Below, in pieces: positions 22,007 to 31,216 of a DNA stretch of 32,331 nucleotides. Source of the stretch: Candidatus Shapirobacteria bacterium (GTDB lineage Bacteria; Patescibacteriota; Microgenomatia; PFEM01; JAPLYW01); assembly GCA_026395335.1 (NCBI GenBank), contig JAPLYW010000005.1:1-32331 (forward strand), read 5' to 3'. A model generated the notes under the pieces. It had not been told where the DNA came from and did no database searches. It worked only from the letters and a program-made list of their open reading frames with translations. A program made the translations under genes and the position numbers. Each line of letters begins with the position of its first letter. Position 1 is the first letter of the stretch.

Positions 22007-23383
22007 ATGGATAAAGAAAAGATTTGGTCCAATGTCTTGGAAAATTTAAAATTGACTCTTTCTTCGGCCAATTTTGCCACTTGGTTTAACCGTACTTTTA
22101 TTACCGAAATTAAAGAAATTGACGAAATCAGACAAATTACAGAGATTGGTTGCCCTTCCTCTTTTATCAGCAGCACTGTAGAAAATCGTTATTATGCCCT
22201 AATTAAAGAAGCCATAGATCAAATTACTAAAAAGAAAAATGATTTGGTTTTTGTGGTTAAACAAAGTAAAGAACCTCTAAATAAAAACCCAAAGTTAGCC
22301 AACGAACCTCTTTTCAAAGAAATAAAAGAAGAAAAAACCGAAATGGAAAATGCTTTAAAAAAAATCGGTTTAAAAGCGGATTTTACTTTTGATAGTTTTG
22401 CGGTTTCTTCATCAAATCAAATGGCCCATGCTGCTGCTTTAGCTGTCGCTCAAACACCAGCCAAAGCCTACAATCCTTTGTTTCTTTATGGTGGAGTAGG
22501 GGTGGGTAAAACTCATTTGATACAGGCCATCGCTCATGAAATTCTTAAAAAAAATAACCAGGCAAAAATTATTTATTGTATGGGCGAAGAATTTACTAAT
22601 GAAATTATTAATGCTATCCGCGAAAAAGCCACTAAAGAATTTAAGGAAAAATACCGTTCTACTCATTTATTAATGGTTGATGATATTCAATTTATCGCTG
22701 GTAAAAATACAGTTCAGGAAGAATTTTTTCATACTTTCAATGCTATCTGGCGGGCTGGTGGACAAATTGTTTTGACTTCTGACCGCCGCCCGGAAGAAAT
22801 TAGTAAATTAGAGGACCGTTTACGTTCGCGTTTTGAAGGAGGATTAATTATTGATATTCAACCGCCGGATTTTGAGCTAAGAACGGCTATCCTTTTAATT
22901 AAAGCCCAACAAAAAAATATTCAACTTCCCATGGATGCAGCCCAACTAATTGCCAGTAATATTACTTCTATCCGTAAAATGGAAGGTTTCCTTACCCGTT
23001 TAATCAGTGAAGTTCAAACTAAAAAAGTAACGATTAATCCTGATTTAATTACGGCTATTTTAGGCCAGACAAATGGTTTAATTAATCCGCAAAAATTAGT
23101 TAAGCCTAAAGAAGTTTTAAGTACAGTCGCTAATTTTTATAATCTCAGAATAGCAGATCTTACTAATCAAAAAAGGGATAAAAAAATAGTTGTTCCTAGA
23201 CAAATTAGTATGTACCTTTTACGTAATGATTTAAAAATAGCCTTAATGGATATCGGCCGCTTTTTAGGAGATAGGGACCATACTACAATAATGCATGGTG
23301 TGGAAAAAATTACTAGACTTTTACCTGACTCTGAGGATTTGCGTGTTGATATTATGGGGATAAGAAAAAAACTTTATGGATAA
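22007..23383 (+). CDS. dnaA: Chromosomal replication initiator DnaA
   Basis: Binds DnaA boxes at oriC, opens the duplex and loads the helicase. The 458-residue product has all domains: domain I (1-85, KIWSNVLENLKLTLSSANFATWF), a linker, the AAA+ domain (about 120-340) with Walker A GGVGVGKTHL near 162-171, Walker B LLMVDDIQFI near 221-230 and DRLRSRFEGG (sensor/Arg-finger region), and domain IV with the DnaA signature DRDHTTIMHGVEKI near 422. The ATG at 22007 is chosen; an upstream in-frame GTG at 21953 lies inside a DnaA box in the promoter and is rejected. Confidence 0.97.
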   Translation: MDKEKIWSNVLENLKLTLSSANFATWFNRTFITEIKEIDEIRQITEIGCPSSFISSTVENRYYALIKEAIDQITKKKNDLVFVVKQSKEPLNKNPKLANEPLFKEIKEEKTEMENALKKIGLKADFTFDSFAVSSSNQMAHAAALAVAQTPAKAYNPLFLYGGVGVGKTHLIQAIAHEILKKNNQAKIIYCMGEEFTNEIINAIREKATKEFKEKYRSTHLLMVDDIQFIAGKNTVQEEFFHTFNAIWRAGGQIVLTSDRRPEEISKLEDRLRSRFEGGLIIDIQPPDFELRTAILLIKAQQKNIQLPMDAAQLIASNITSIRKMEGFLTRLISEVQTKKVTINPDLITAILGQTNGLINPQKLVKPKEVLSTVANFYNLRIADLTNQKRDKKIVVPRQISMYLLRNDLKIALMDIGRFLGDRDHTTIMHGVEKITRLLPDSEDLRVDIMGIRKKLYG

Positions 23384-23580
23384 GAATTTAAAGTTTTACA
23401 CTTATCCACAATTAATTTAAAGTTATCAACTGGTTTTTAAACAGAAATAAAACCCAAAAGGCGTAATTAAAAAAGATGAATTATTCACTTATCCACAAGA
23501 CTACTAATACTACTATTTTAAACATAAAAGGTTGATAGAAGTAATTTTGTAGGATACAATTATTATATAATAATAAAATA
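23384..23580. other. oriC: Probable oriC with DnaA boxes and DnaA-trio
   Basis: Intergenic dnaA-dnaN region. Perfect DnaA boxes TTATCCACA at 23402-23410 and 23489-23497, and a one-mismatch box in reverse at 23375-23383. Three bases after the second exact box, trinucleotides CTA, CTA, ATA, CTA, CTA and an AT run (23501-23521) form a DnaA-trio, as in the Bacillus basal unwinding element. AT-rich sequence follows, including the palindrome TTATTATATAATAA (23560-23573). Confidence 0.85.
23532..23560 (+). promoter_or_regulatory. dnaN promoter
   Basis: TTGATA (23532-23537), 17-bp spacer, TACAAT (23555-23560). The predicted start near 23567 gives a leader of about 60 nt that contains hairpin repeat copy 3. 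The promoter lies in the origin's unwinding zone. Confidence 0.75.
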
Positions 23581-23606
23581 AGAACCTGTCGAAACGACAG
23601 AACCTT
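23580..23606 (+). repeat. 27-bp hairpin repeat, copy 3 (dnaN leader)
   Basis: Outer AAG/CTT, AAC/AAC internal loop, inner stem CTGTCG (23586-23591)/CGACAG (23595-23600) with AAA loop, then G and seven Ts. A second inverted repeat, TTTTTTTGT/ACAAAAAAA (23608-23627), reaches the first base of the dnaN ATG. Confidence 0.9.
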
Positions 23607-23626
23607 GTTTTTTTGTAAACAAAAAA

Positions 23627-24751
23627 ATGAAAGTCTATATTCTTCAAGAAAATCTTACTAAAGGCTTAACTGCTGTTAATCGTTTTATTACTACTAAAAC
23701 ACAATTACCGATTTTAAATAATATTTTAATTAAAACTGATCAGGGTAGATTAAAACTTTCCGCTACTAATTTAGAAACTGGTATTAATTTTTGGTTGGGG
23801 GCTAAAATAGAAAAAGAAGGTGAGGTTTGTATCCCCGCAAAAACATTAGCGGAATATATTACTTCTTTACCGGCTGATAAAATTGATTTAGAAGTGGAAA
23901 ATAATCTTTTAAAAATTCATTCCGGCTCTTATCAGGCTCAATTTTTAACTTCACCCTCGGTTGAATTTCCTGAAATTCCCACTTTAGAAAAAAAACCGGA
24001 AATTAATTTAAGTTTTAAAGATTTATCTTTAGCCATTAACCAAGTAGCTTTTGCCGCTACTCAAGATGAAGGCCGCCCGGTTTTAACTGGAGTTTTATTA
24101 AAGGTTAAAAAGCAAAGTTTGTTTTTAGTGGCAACCGATGGTTATCGTTTAAGTGTTAAAGAAATTAAGGATTTGAAAGAAATTGAAAAAATAAAAGAAA
24201 CAGAAGAACTTTTAATTCCTGCTAGAGCCTTAATAGAGGTAGGAAAAGTTATGAGTAGTAATAATTCTGAAAATAATTTAGGATTAACAATTACTCCTAA
24301 AAATAATCAAATTATTTTTTCTAATTCGGAGGTGGAAATTATTTCAAGATTAATTGAAGGAAAATTTCCTGATTTTGAGAAGATTATTCCGGAGAAAGGT
24401 AAAACAAAGATTGTTATAGAAACAGAGAGTCTGTTACAAGCAGTGCGTACGACCTCAATTTTCGCCCGAGAAGCCGCCAATATTATAAAAATGGAGGTTA
24501 GTGACTCTAAGATAGAAATTAGCGCCAATAATCCCCAAATGGGTGAGAACAAAATTAAACTAGAAGCTAAAACTGAAGGTGAAGGCGGGAAAATTGCTTT
24601 TAATTCCCGTTATTTAATTGATTTTCTTAATTCTACGAAATCAGATTTAATTAATTTACAAATTAATGACGCTTTAAGCCCTGGAGTTTTTTCTCCAGTA
24701 GATGATCCTTCTTATCTTCATGTGATCATGCCGATAAGGTTGCAGGAATAA
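23627..24751 (+). CDS. dnaN: DNA polymerase III sliding clamp (beta subunit)
   Basis: Ring-shaped processivity clamp of the replicative polymerase. 374 residues, standard length, with three similar domains. Visible landmarks: TTKTQLPILNNILIKTD and LSATNLETGI in domain 1, QDEGRPVLTGVLL and LVATDGYRLSVKE in domain 2, and the C-terminal VIMPIRLQE, the conserved end of the clamp (M-P-I/M-R). No Shine-Dalgarno sequence precedes the ATG; the leader instead carries two inverted repeats. Its stop abuts the convergent gene at 24752 without a gap. Confidence 0.97.
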   Translation: MKVYILQENLTKGLTAVNRFITTKTQLPILNNILIKTDQGRLKLSATNLETGINFWLGAKIEKEGEVCIPAKTLAEYITSLPADKIDLEVENNLLKIHSGSYQAQFLTSPSVEFPEIPTLEKKPEINLSFKDLSLAINQVAFAATQDEGRPVLTGVLLKVKKQSLFLVATDGYRLSVKEIKDLKEIEKIKETEELLIPARALIEVGKVMSSNNSENNLGLTITPKNNQIIFSNSEVEIISRLIEGKFPDFEKIIPEKGKTKIVIETESLLQAVRTTSIFAREAANIIKMEVSDSKIEISANNPQMGENKIKLEAKTEGEGGKIAFNSRYLIDFLNSTKSDLINLQINDALSPGVFSPVDDPSYLHVIMPIRLQE

Positions 24752-25783
24752 TTATTGTAGGAGGTATTCGTCTTTAACAGCAGGAAGATAAATACCAACT
24801 TCGGCAGTTCGACCGTCATTTAAATTAGCTGTTCCAGTTATAAAGAAAATTGGCTGAAGATAACTTTGAAAAGCTTGACTTTTTATATAGGTAAGGTTGA
24901 TTTTATCTAAATTAATACCAGTAATATTTTCTATTTCACTAGTAGTAGTGTAATAATTAGGAATATTAAAATAATTAATAAAATTGATTGATTTAAGTTT
25001 TTTAAGAATTTCTTGACTTGTTTTTAAAGGGTAATTACTTATCTTTTTTATTTCTTTAAAAGAAGGTTGATAATCAAGTTTAATAATATTTTTATCTAAA
25101 TCCATTATTAAACTTATTTTAGCTTCTAATAATTCTTTATTTTCAATTTGATAGATAAAATCTACTTCAACAGCATTAGCTTTTTCAGGAGAATTTAATC
25201 GTTCAAATTCCACTTCTCCGATTTGAAGATAATATTTATCTTTAGTGATTAGACTGACGCCTTCTGGAGGATAAAATTGGTTATTAGATAGGAATTTTTT
25301 AGCTGTTTCTTCCGTATCTAATAAATCTGGGATAGAATTATTTTTATTAGTTTTAAGTTTTAATTGGTTTAATTGATAGGTAATTTCTCTAGTTGAAAGA
25401 TTGATTGAAAGATATTTTTCTTCAGTTGACCATTCATAAAAAATATTATTGGTTCTTTGATCATTATAAACTTTAGGCTGGTCTGTAAGATTAAATTTTT
25501 GAGCAATTAAAATAGCTTCTTGGTCGGATAAAGAGGGGTCTTTCACTTCATAAACAATTTCTTCTTTCTTTAAATTTTGAAGATTTTTCTCTAAAGAAGA
25601 AAAATCGATTGATGTTTTAATATTATAAAAATCAAAGGTTGGCTGTGGAATAGATAATAGATCTGATTTTATTTTTATACCATTAATCTTATTTATAAAA
25701 TAAAAAACGATTAAAAAACTAGCGATTAAAGAAAGTAAGATAAAGAGCCAATATTTTTTTAAAAAGTTTTTTGTTGAATTCAT
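24752..25783 (-). CDS. Membrane-anchored extracytoplasmic protein, unknown function
   Basis: A 343-residue protein with one N-terminal transmembrane helix (about residues 11-31, YWLFILLSLIASFLIVFYFI) and a long hydrophilic external part, mostly beta-strand-like. No family is recognised and no catalytic motif is visible. It starts 6 bp after the M23 peptidase gene and is in the same direction, so it is probably the last gene of the secretion-like operon and may contribute to the extracellular part of that complex (inference from position). Confidence 0.75.
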   Translation of the reverse strand: MNSTKNFLKKYWLFILLSLIASFLIVFYFINKINGIKIKSDLLSIPQPTFDFYNIKTSIDFSSLEKNLQNLKKEEIVYEVKDPSLSDQEAILIAQKFNLTDQPKVYNDQRTNNIFYEWSTEEKYLSINLSTREITYQLNQLKLKTNKNNSIPDLLDTEETAKKFLSNNQFYPPEGVSLITKDKYYLQIGEVEFERLNSPEKANAVEVDFIYQIENKELLEAKISLIMDLDKNIIKLDYQPSFKEIKKISNYPLKTSQEILKKLKSINFINYFNIPNYYTTTSEIENITGINLDKINLTYIKSQAFQSYLQPIFFITGTANLNDGRTAEVGIYLPAVKDEYLLQ

Positions 25784-25789
25784 TTTAAA

Positions 25790-28558
25790 TTATGGTGCTG
25801 TAGTTTTGGTATTACATTGAGCCGAACTATTACAACTACGAGATGGTAAATTAAGAGGAATATTCTTAGGTTCCATTTTAAGGATACCATATGGTTGAAA
25901 TTCATAATGTAAGTGGGAAGCATAAGGGCCGCCACTGCTATCCACATAACCAATAATTTGTCCTTTTATAACTGAACCTGAAACACGATCTCTTTCTAAA
26001 AGGTGATAATATCTAGTGTGGAAAATTTTACCTTCGCAAGTTCCGGCAATATCAATATAATACCCTGCACCAAAAGTTTGATGCCCGATTGTAGCTGTAC
26101 CTTTATGAGTAGCGTAAACTGGTGTTCCTCTATTAGCACCAATATCAATAGCTTCTTCATGATGAGGACCATGGGAAGTTGCTCCTTCTGGACCTTGAGC
26201 AATTTTTCCACTAGTTGGCCAACCAGAAGGGCAATCCATTGGTGGGCTACCAATAATAACAACAGTACTAGTTGTTCCTGGGAAACTTCCATCAATACCT
26301 TCAACTGCAAGGGTAGCATTAATAGTGTTAGTAATGGCAGTATTTTCAAACCTGGAGTCAACTTGGGTAGTATAATCTACTTGCCATGTTGTTCCAGAAC
26401 TAATTTCTCTACCCTTTTCGTTTAAATCTTTGGAAAAAGAATATGTTGGGAGGGTTAATTGTTTCCCATCAGTGCTAAAAGAAAAATTATCTTTAATATT
26501 AATAATTCTTAGGCTATAACCATCATTAGCCTTAATTGTTACTATGTATTTAATTTCTGGATTATTACTAAGTTCACTATTGTCTATTTTTGTACGATCA
26601 GCAGTTTTTTCTAATTTAAAATAAGGTGACTCATAAGCAGAAACATTAGTGACAGTGGTTTCAGTTACTTTTGCAGGCAAGATAAAAGAGCCGCTGACTA
26701 CTAAAACAATAAACAAAGTCAAAACAGCTAGAGTACTTAAAACAATAATTAAAAAAAGAGCCACTGGAAAAATAACTGGAGCGGCAAGAGCCGTAAAAAA
26801 TACTCCAATTCCACCTCCAATAGCGCCTAAAGTTATTGGCGCCATAACAAAACTGGCTAAACCCAGACCACCGAAAACAAGGGGGATAATTCCGAATAAA
26901 TTAAAAGGGTTAGGGATAAAAACTAAAACAGCAATGCCAATACCAATAGCCATTAAGCCTTTTTCCGGATCATTAATAATTTGTCGAATAAAACCAATAA
27001 TTTTTCCTCCAACCTTTTTTAATAATTCAAAAACAATAGAAGCTGCGGCAATGACAACTCCGGGTACTCCTCCGGCGGCAGTTCCAGCCACAGTAGCGCC
27101 TATTTCAACGCCTAATCTAGTTGCTAACCAAGTAGCGGCTTTTTTAACCCCAGCCTTAACAGCTTTACCAGCCGCCGTTTTAGCTAGCCAGTGAACTATT
27201 GGCTGGCCAACTTTTTGTGAGAAAAATTGTCTTATTGGTGTTAAGAAGGAAGTATATTGACCTTTAGTAACAAATTTACTAAATCTTTCATAGGTATTAA
27301 TAATAAATTTAAAATGGTTAAGACCATTTTTAATAGAGCCGGCATAGCCGCCTTTTGACCAATCAGTATTATTTGGGAATGGTATTCTATCATAAGAAAT
27401 TCTCTGTCGGCCTGTAATCTTGTCGAATTTATAAAAGCGTTTTAAAAAAGCGGCTGCTGGTTTGTCTTTATAATGGACATTACCGTTTTTATCTTTATAT
27501 TCAATTTTTTGTTGTTCTTGGAAACGGGCAAATTTATCATTTAGTTTTACTAAAACCGGATGTTTTTCGGAAACTCCTAACTCTCTAAGACGTCGAATTG
27601 TGAATTCAAAATCTTCGGCAAAGATTCCTTGAGTAATCATGGCCTGCCATTCCGGAGAAGCATCGTCAGCCGCTAGTTTTAGAATTTTAGCCGGTAAAGT
27701 ATAAATTCCCCTTTCAATAAAGGCTGCAGTAGCTTTGGGATATAAAACTGTATAAAGTGGTAAAAAAGCTACGCCGTCATTTTGAGCTAATTGATCTAAA
27801 ATGGCTTGAGGGAGAGTTGCGTCTAAAATCGGCGAAGTGATTTTAGTAACTTCTTGAAAGGGTTTGATAATAGCTGGAGTAGCGGCAATTTCCTGAGCTT
27901 CAGTAATAAGGTTTTGTGTTTTCCCCCTAGTAGCTTCTTCTTTAATCTTTTTAAGCTCATCATTAACAATTTTTTCGGCTTCTTTAAGAACTTGATTTTT
28001 AGTAACTTTTTTAAGCTCATCATTAACAATTTTTTCGGCTTCTTTAAGAACTTGATTTTTAATTTCTTCGGTAAAAAAGTCTGCTTGCGCTACTGGAGGA
28101 AGAGAGGCAATAGTTTTATCAGTAGCATTTTTAGCCATTTCTTCCACCAAAGGTTTGGGAATTTGTATATTAGCCTTAGTAATAATTTTTCTAAATTCCT
28201 CATTAAAATTTCGGTAGCGTTTCTGATTTTCTTTAGAAGAAACTTTTTTCTGTAATTCTAATGTTTCTTTTTCTTTGTCTTTCTCATAAATTTCTACTAA
28301 TTCAGAAAGGTTAGGAGGAATATCTGGGGCTTCCTGGTTTTTTGATTGCGAAGAAATCTCCACGATTTTAACCGTCATTAAAGGTAAAAATTCCGGATCA
28401 TTAGGGTCAATATTGACGCCTAAAATTTGCGCTAGCTGGATAATTTTATCCAAAGCATCTTTTCTACTTATATCCTGATGGGGCCAATTTTTTTCTTGAA
28501 GATCATAAATAATGGGTAGAAATTCTTCGAGATTAACGAGTTCTTTTTCTTGGATCAT
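25790..28558 (-). CDS. Polytopic membrane protein with C-terminal M23 peptidase domain (secretion cluster)
   Basis: A 922-residue protein. Residues 1-450 are hydrophilic and partly coiled-coil, with a duplicated 20-residue unit. Residues about 455-515 are a small-residue amphipathic segment; 530-626 contain about four hydrophobic helices (GLMAIGIGIAVLVFI to LFIVLVVSGSFIL). Residues about 630-765 resemble a beta-rich external adhesion-like domain. The end (about 775-900) is an M23 (LytM-type) metallopeptidase: HHEEAIDIGA and, near 882, HLHYE supply the zinc ligands. M23 enzymes cut peptidoglycan peptides. Its position directly behind virB4 (4-bp overlap) suggests a VirB6-like channel protein fused to a wall hydrolase (inference). 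Confidence 0.8.
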   Translation of the reverse strand: MIQEKELVNLEEFLPIIYDLQEKNWPHQDISRKDALDKIIQLAQILGVNIDPNDPEFLPLMTVKIVEISSQSKNQEAPDIPPNLSELVEIYEKDKEKETLELQKKVSSKENQKRYRNFNEEFRKIITKANIQIPKPLVEEMAKNATDKTIASLPPVAQADFFTEEIKNQVLKEAEKIVNDELKKVTKNQVLKEAEKIVNDELKKIKEEATRGKTQNLITEAQEIAATPAIIKPFQEVTKITSPILDATLPQAILDQLAQNDGVAFLPLYTVLYPKATAAFIERGIYTLPAKILKLAADDASPEWQAMITQGIFAEDFEFTIRRLRELGVSEKHPVLVKLNDKFARFQEQQKIEYKDKNGNVHYKDKPAAAFLKRFYKFDKITGRQRISYDRIPFPNNTDWSKGGYAGSIKNGLNHFKFIINTYERFSKFVTKGQYTSFLTPIRQFFSQKVGQPIVHWLAKTAAGKAVKAGVKKAATWLATRLGVEIGATVAGTAAGGVPGVVIAAASIVFELLKKVGGKIIGFIRQIINDPEKGLMAIGIGIAVLVFIPNPFNLFGIIPLVFGGLGLASFVMAPITLGAIGGGIGVFFTALAAPVIFPVALFLIIVLSTLAVLTLFIVLVVSGSFILPAKVTETTVTNVSAYESPYFKLEKTADRTKIDNSELSNNPEIKYIVTIKANDGYSLRIINIKDNFSFSTDGKQLTLPTYSFSKDLNEKGREISSGTTWQVDYTTQVDSRFENTAITNTINATLAVEGIDGSFPGTTSTVVIIGSPPMDCPSGWPTSGKIAQGPEGATSHGPHHEEAIDIGANRGTPVYATHKGTATIGHQTFGAGYYIDIAGTCEGKIFHTRYYHLLERDRVSGSVIKGQIIGYVDSSGGPYASHLHYEFQPYGILKMEPKNIPLNLPSRSCNSSAQCNTKTTAP
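27948..28061. repeat. Tandem 60-bp duplication inside the M23 gene
   Basis: Segments 27948-28001 and 28008-28061 are identical over 54 bp, period 60 bp. Each encodes KNQVLKEAEKIVNDELKK, an amphipathic helix. Identity at the DNA level, including third codon positions, implies a recent duplication. Confidence 0.9.
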
Positions 28559-30417
28559 AAAGCTGTTTGTGGTTCATTGTTGGCTATGGCAGTTTTACTT
28601 TTCTGAATCATCTCCTCTTTTCTTTTTTGCATTTCTAAAAGTTCAGATGGTCTGGTGGTGACAAGTTGATGTTCTTCCGGTGAGGCTACAACGTGCATAG
28701 CTACATGGTTTGGTCCGGCAAAAAATATTCCTTCGCCAACATCAGAGGCTAACAACAATTGTTTTTCGCCTTCAGAAAGGTAAAAAACTTGAGCTACCTT
28801 GTCAATAGCTGCGGGCGATTGTTTCATTAAAATTTGGATAGAAGAATTAGTTAAAACCGCCTTACCATATTCACTACCAAGAAAATCTTCGACATCTTGG
28901 GTGATGGTGGTTAGCCCTAAATAATATTTTCTGGCTCTTTTGGCAATGGAATATAAAAAATTAGCTGAATCAGGATATTTCATTAGGTACCAAGCTTCAT
29001 CAACAACTAAAATTCTTTTTTTCATATCTTTTTTAATTCTTGTCCAAATATAATCCAAAATAATAAACATGGCAATTGGCCGTAGGGCTTCTTCCATTTC
29101 CCTAATAGAAAAAACCGTAAAAGGATTTTTAATATCAATATTAGAGGGTTGGTCGAAAATACCGACAAAAGAACCTTTGACAAATTTTTCAATCCTGTCC
29201 GCTAAACCTTTTGCTTGAGCTTCCTCCATACCGATTAAAGTTTTATAAAGATCCTCCATCAAAGGCGGTTCTTTTTTCTGAGTGGTTGGATCGTTAGTAA
29301 TACCTTTCATTTTATAAGTCAGAACTAAGGCCCGATCTAAGATGGCCTCTTCCGAAGCGGAAATTTGGCCCATGATAATTTTAAATAAGGAATGAAGAGA
29401 AAGGATTTTCATTCCCAGCTCATTTTCACCTTCCTCATAAATAGCTGAAAGGTCAAAAGGGTTAATTTTTGCCTGACTTTGAAAACCAAAACTTATAAAT
29501 TCTCCGCCAACAGCTGTGGCTAAAGTTTGGTATTCTTTCTCAGGATCAATAACAATAATTTCCGTCCCAAACATTAAAGAGCGTAAAATTTCCAATTTAA
29601 CTAAATAAGATTTGCCGGCTCCGGCTTTGGCAAAAATAACCGCATTGGCGTTTTCCAAACTAAAACGGTCAAAGATAATTAAAGAATCGTTATGTTCATT
29701 AATACCGTAAAGAACACCTTCATTAGCGGTTAGTTCTGAGGAAGTAAAAGGAAAAGTTGTGGCTAAAGATGTTGTATCCATATTACGGGTAATCATTAAT
29801 TTATCGACACAAGTGGGGATAGTAGTTTTAAAGCCGTCTTCCATTTGCAAAGTGGCGTGTTTGGCAATAATGAGAAGTGAGCCTAAAGTAGAGATGACTT
29901 CTTTAGAAATTTTATTCAACTCCTCTAAAGAATCAGCCGGGATAGTGATATAAAGTCCAAATTGGAAAAAACGTTCGGAGCCTTTAACTAATTGTTCTTG
30001 TAAAGATTTGGCATCTTCTAATTTAGCTTGAGTACTGGGATTGATTAATCGGCCTCTTTCTAAATCGGTTTGAATTTCTGCTTCCATTTCGGCTATTTTT
30101 CTTCTTAAATTATCCAAAACTCCTTTACCTTCTACAGGATAAATATACATAGAAATATCCAGCGAATTATCAAAATTAATTAAAGGTGATAGCCAGTTAG
30201 AAGAAACAAAACGAGGATAACCAGCTACAAAAAGCGTTCGGAAATATTTATTACCTATTTTTAAATAATCAAAGTCAACTTCAATGGCGGAAGGAGCAAT
30301 AATATCTTGGACGGAAACCATACCCTTGCCCAATTGCAAAATCGGCTCATCAAGCTGAGGTGTTGTTTGATTATCTGCTAGTGGTTTTTTAAGAAATGGC
30401 AGTTCCATTTTTGACAA
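28555..30417 (-). CDS. VirB4/TraC-type secretion ATPase
   Basis: A 620-residue cytosolic or membrane-peripheral ATPase that energises type IV secretion or conjugation complexes. Walker A is FAKAGAGKSYL near residues 260-270 and Walker B is RILVVDEAWYLM near 467-478; also seen are IDPEKEYQTLA and LGLTTITQDVEDFLGSEYG (sensor region). The domain before the ATPase (about 40-220) is the VirB4 N-terminal region, but the earliest part of a typical VirB4 appears to be encoded by the previous gene. The ATG at 30417 overlaps that gene by 29 bp; an ATG at 30408 is an alternative. The 3' end overlaps the M23 gene by 4 bp (ATGA). Confidence 0.92.
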   Translation of the reverse strand: MSKMELPFLKKPLADNQTTPQLDEPILQLGKGMVSVQDIIAPSAIEVDFDYLKIGNKYFRTLFVAGYPRFVSSNWLSPLINFDNSLDISMYIYPVEGKGVLDNLRRKIAEMEAEIQTDLERGRLINPSTQAKLEDAKSLQEQLVKGSERFFQFGLYITIPADSLEELNKISKEVISTLGSLLIIAKHATLQMEDGFKTTIPTCVDKLMITRNMDTTSLATTFPFTSSELTANEGVLYGINEHNDSLIIFDRFSLENANAVIFAKAGAGKSYLVKLEILRSLMFGTEIIVIDPEKEYQTLATAVGGEFISFGFQSQAKINPFDLSAIYEEGENELGMKILSLHSLFKIIMGQISASEEAILDRALVLTYKMKGITNDPTTQKKEPPLMEDLYKTLIGMEEAQAKGLADRIEKFVKGSFVGIFDQPSNIDIKNPFTVFSIREMEEALRPIAMFIILDYIWTRIKKDMKKRILVVDEAWYLMKYPDSANFLYSIAKRARKYYLGLTTITQDVEDFLGSEYGKAVLTNSSIQILMKQSPAAIDKVAQVFYLSEGEKQLLLASDVGEGIFFAGPNHVAMHVVASPEEHQLVTTRPSELLEMQKRKEEMIQKSKTAIANNEPQTAL

Positions 30418-31186
30418 GATTATTAATTTGATCTCTAATAGTTAGATCTTCTTGGGTTTTAGCTAAAGGTTGATTGGGAATTTCATTTTTAATTTCCGGT
30501 TTAATTGGCATAGCAGTTTTAACGATGGGTGTTTTATATTGGGAACTTTCAGCCATAGGTTGGCTGACTAACTCAGGGTTATAAATATTAAAGAAAAGTC
30601 GAATTAATTCCTGGCTTTCCAACTGATGAGATTTTAGACCCAAACGGGCTAATTGGCGTAAAAGATGATCACGTTTTGGATAAAGATTAATTTTTGCCTG
30701 CTGAACAATATAATTTTTCTCAAAAGGCAAACCTTTTTTCTGGCTGGCAGTTTTCATTAAAGTTTTAGCGACGCCTAACTCTAAAGAAGTCATAGGAATA
30801 ATTAAAAAGAATTTTTTGTCTAAAACATTGTTTTTTTGTATGATCTCTTGAATAAATTGATGATATTTAATTATTTGTTCTTTGATTAATTTTCTTTCTT
30901 CTTTAAGCTGTCTTTCTTCCAATAAACTTAAATAAGAAGAAATATCTTTTCTGGCGGAACGAATAACGATTTGGACAGTAAAATTTAAAGAATTTAGAAG
31001 GGCGGCATAGGCATAAATAGTGGCTTCCTGTTCTTTTTCTGATAGAAGACCGAAGTTAATAGCTGTGGTGGCTAAAACTAAACAGGAAGAACCGTCTTTT
31101 AAAATAACGATACCGTCTTTAATATCTTCAATCTCCAAATGTTCTTGGGTTGAAGCGCGAATAGCAATTTTGGCAGGATCAGACAT
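30389..31186 (-). CDS. TraC/VirB4 N-terminal-domain-like secretion protein
   Basis: A 265-residue soluble protein without ATPase motifs. The start, with IEDIKDGIVILKDGSSCLVL followed by NFGLLSEKEQEATIYAYAALLNSLNFTVQIVI, is the domain that opens VirB4/TraC-like proteins in PrgI-containing clusters. The middle is a helical coiled-coil region (about 80-125), then FFLIIPMTSLELG and RDHLLRQLARLGLKSHQL; the end is Pro/Lys-rich and probably disordered. It sits between prgI and virB4 and overlaps virB4 by 29 bp, so it is most likely the N-terminal partner of a split VirB4. Confidence 0.7.
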   Translation of the reverse strand: MSDPAKIAIRASTQEHLEIEDIKDGIVILKDGSSCLVLATTAINFGLLSEKEQEATIYAYAALLNSLNFTVQIVIRSARKDISSYLSLLEERQLKEERKLIKEQIIKYHQFIQEIIQKNNVLDKKFFLIIPMTSLELGVAKTLMKTASQKKGLPFEKNYIVQQAKINLYPKRDHLLRQLARLGLKSHQLESQELIRLFFNIYNPELVSQPMAESSQYKTPIVKTAMPIKPEIKNEIPNQPLAKTQEDLTIRDQINNLVKNGTAIS

Positions 31187-31216
31187 ACTTTAAAAAAAAT
31201 TGATAATTAATATTAA

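Noticed and set aside
26003-27194. Long plus-strand frames opposite the M23 gene (about 140 and 181 codons)
   Set aside because: They are shadows of a strongly coding opposite strand; composition is unnatural and no start signals fit.
27948-28061. CRISPR-like repeat
   Set aside because: Only two copies, directly adjacent, within a coding frame; no spacers and no cas genes.
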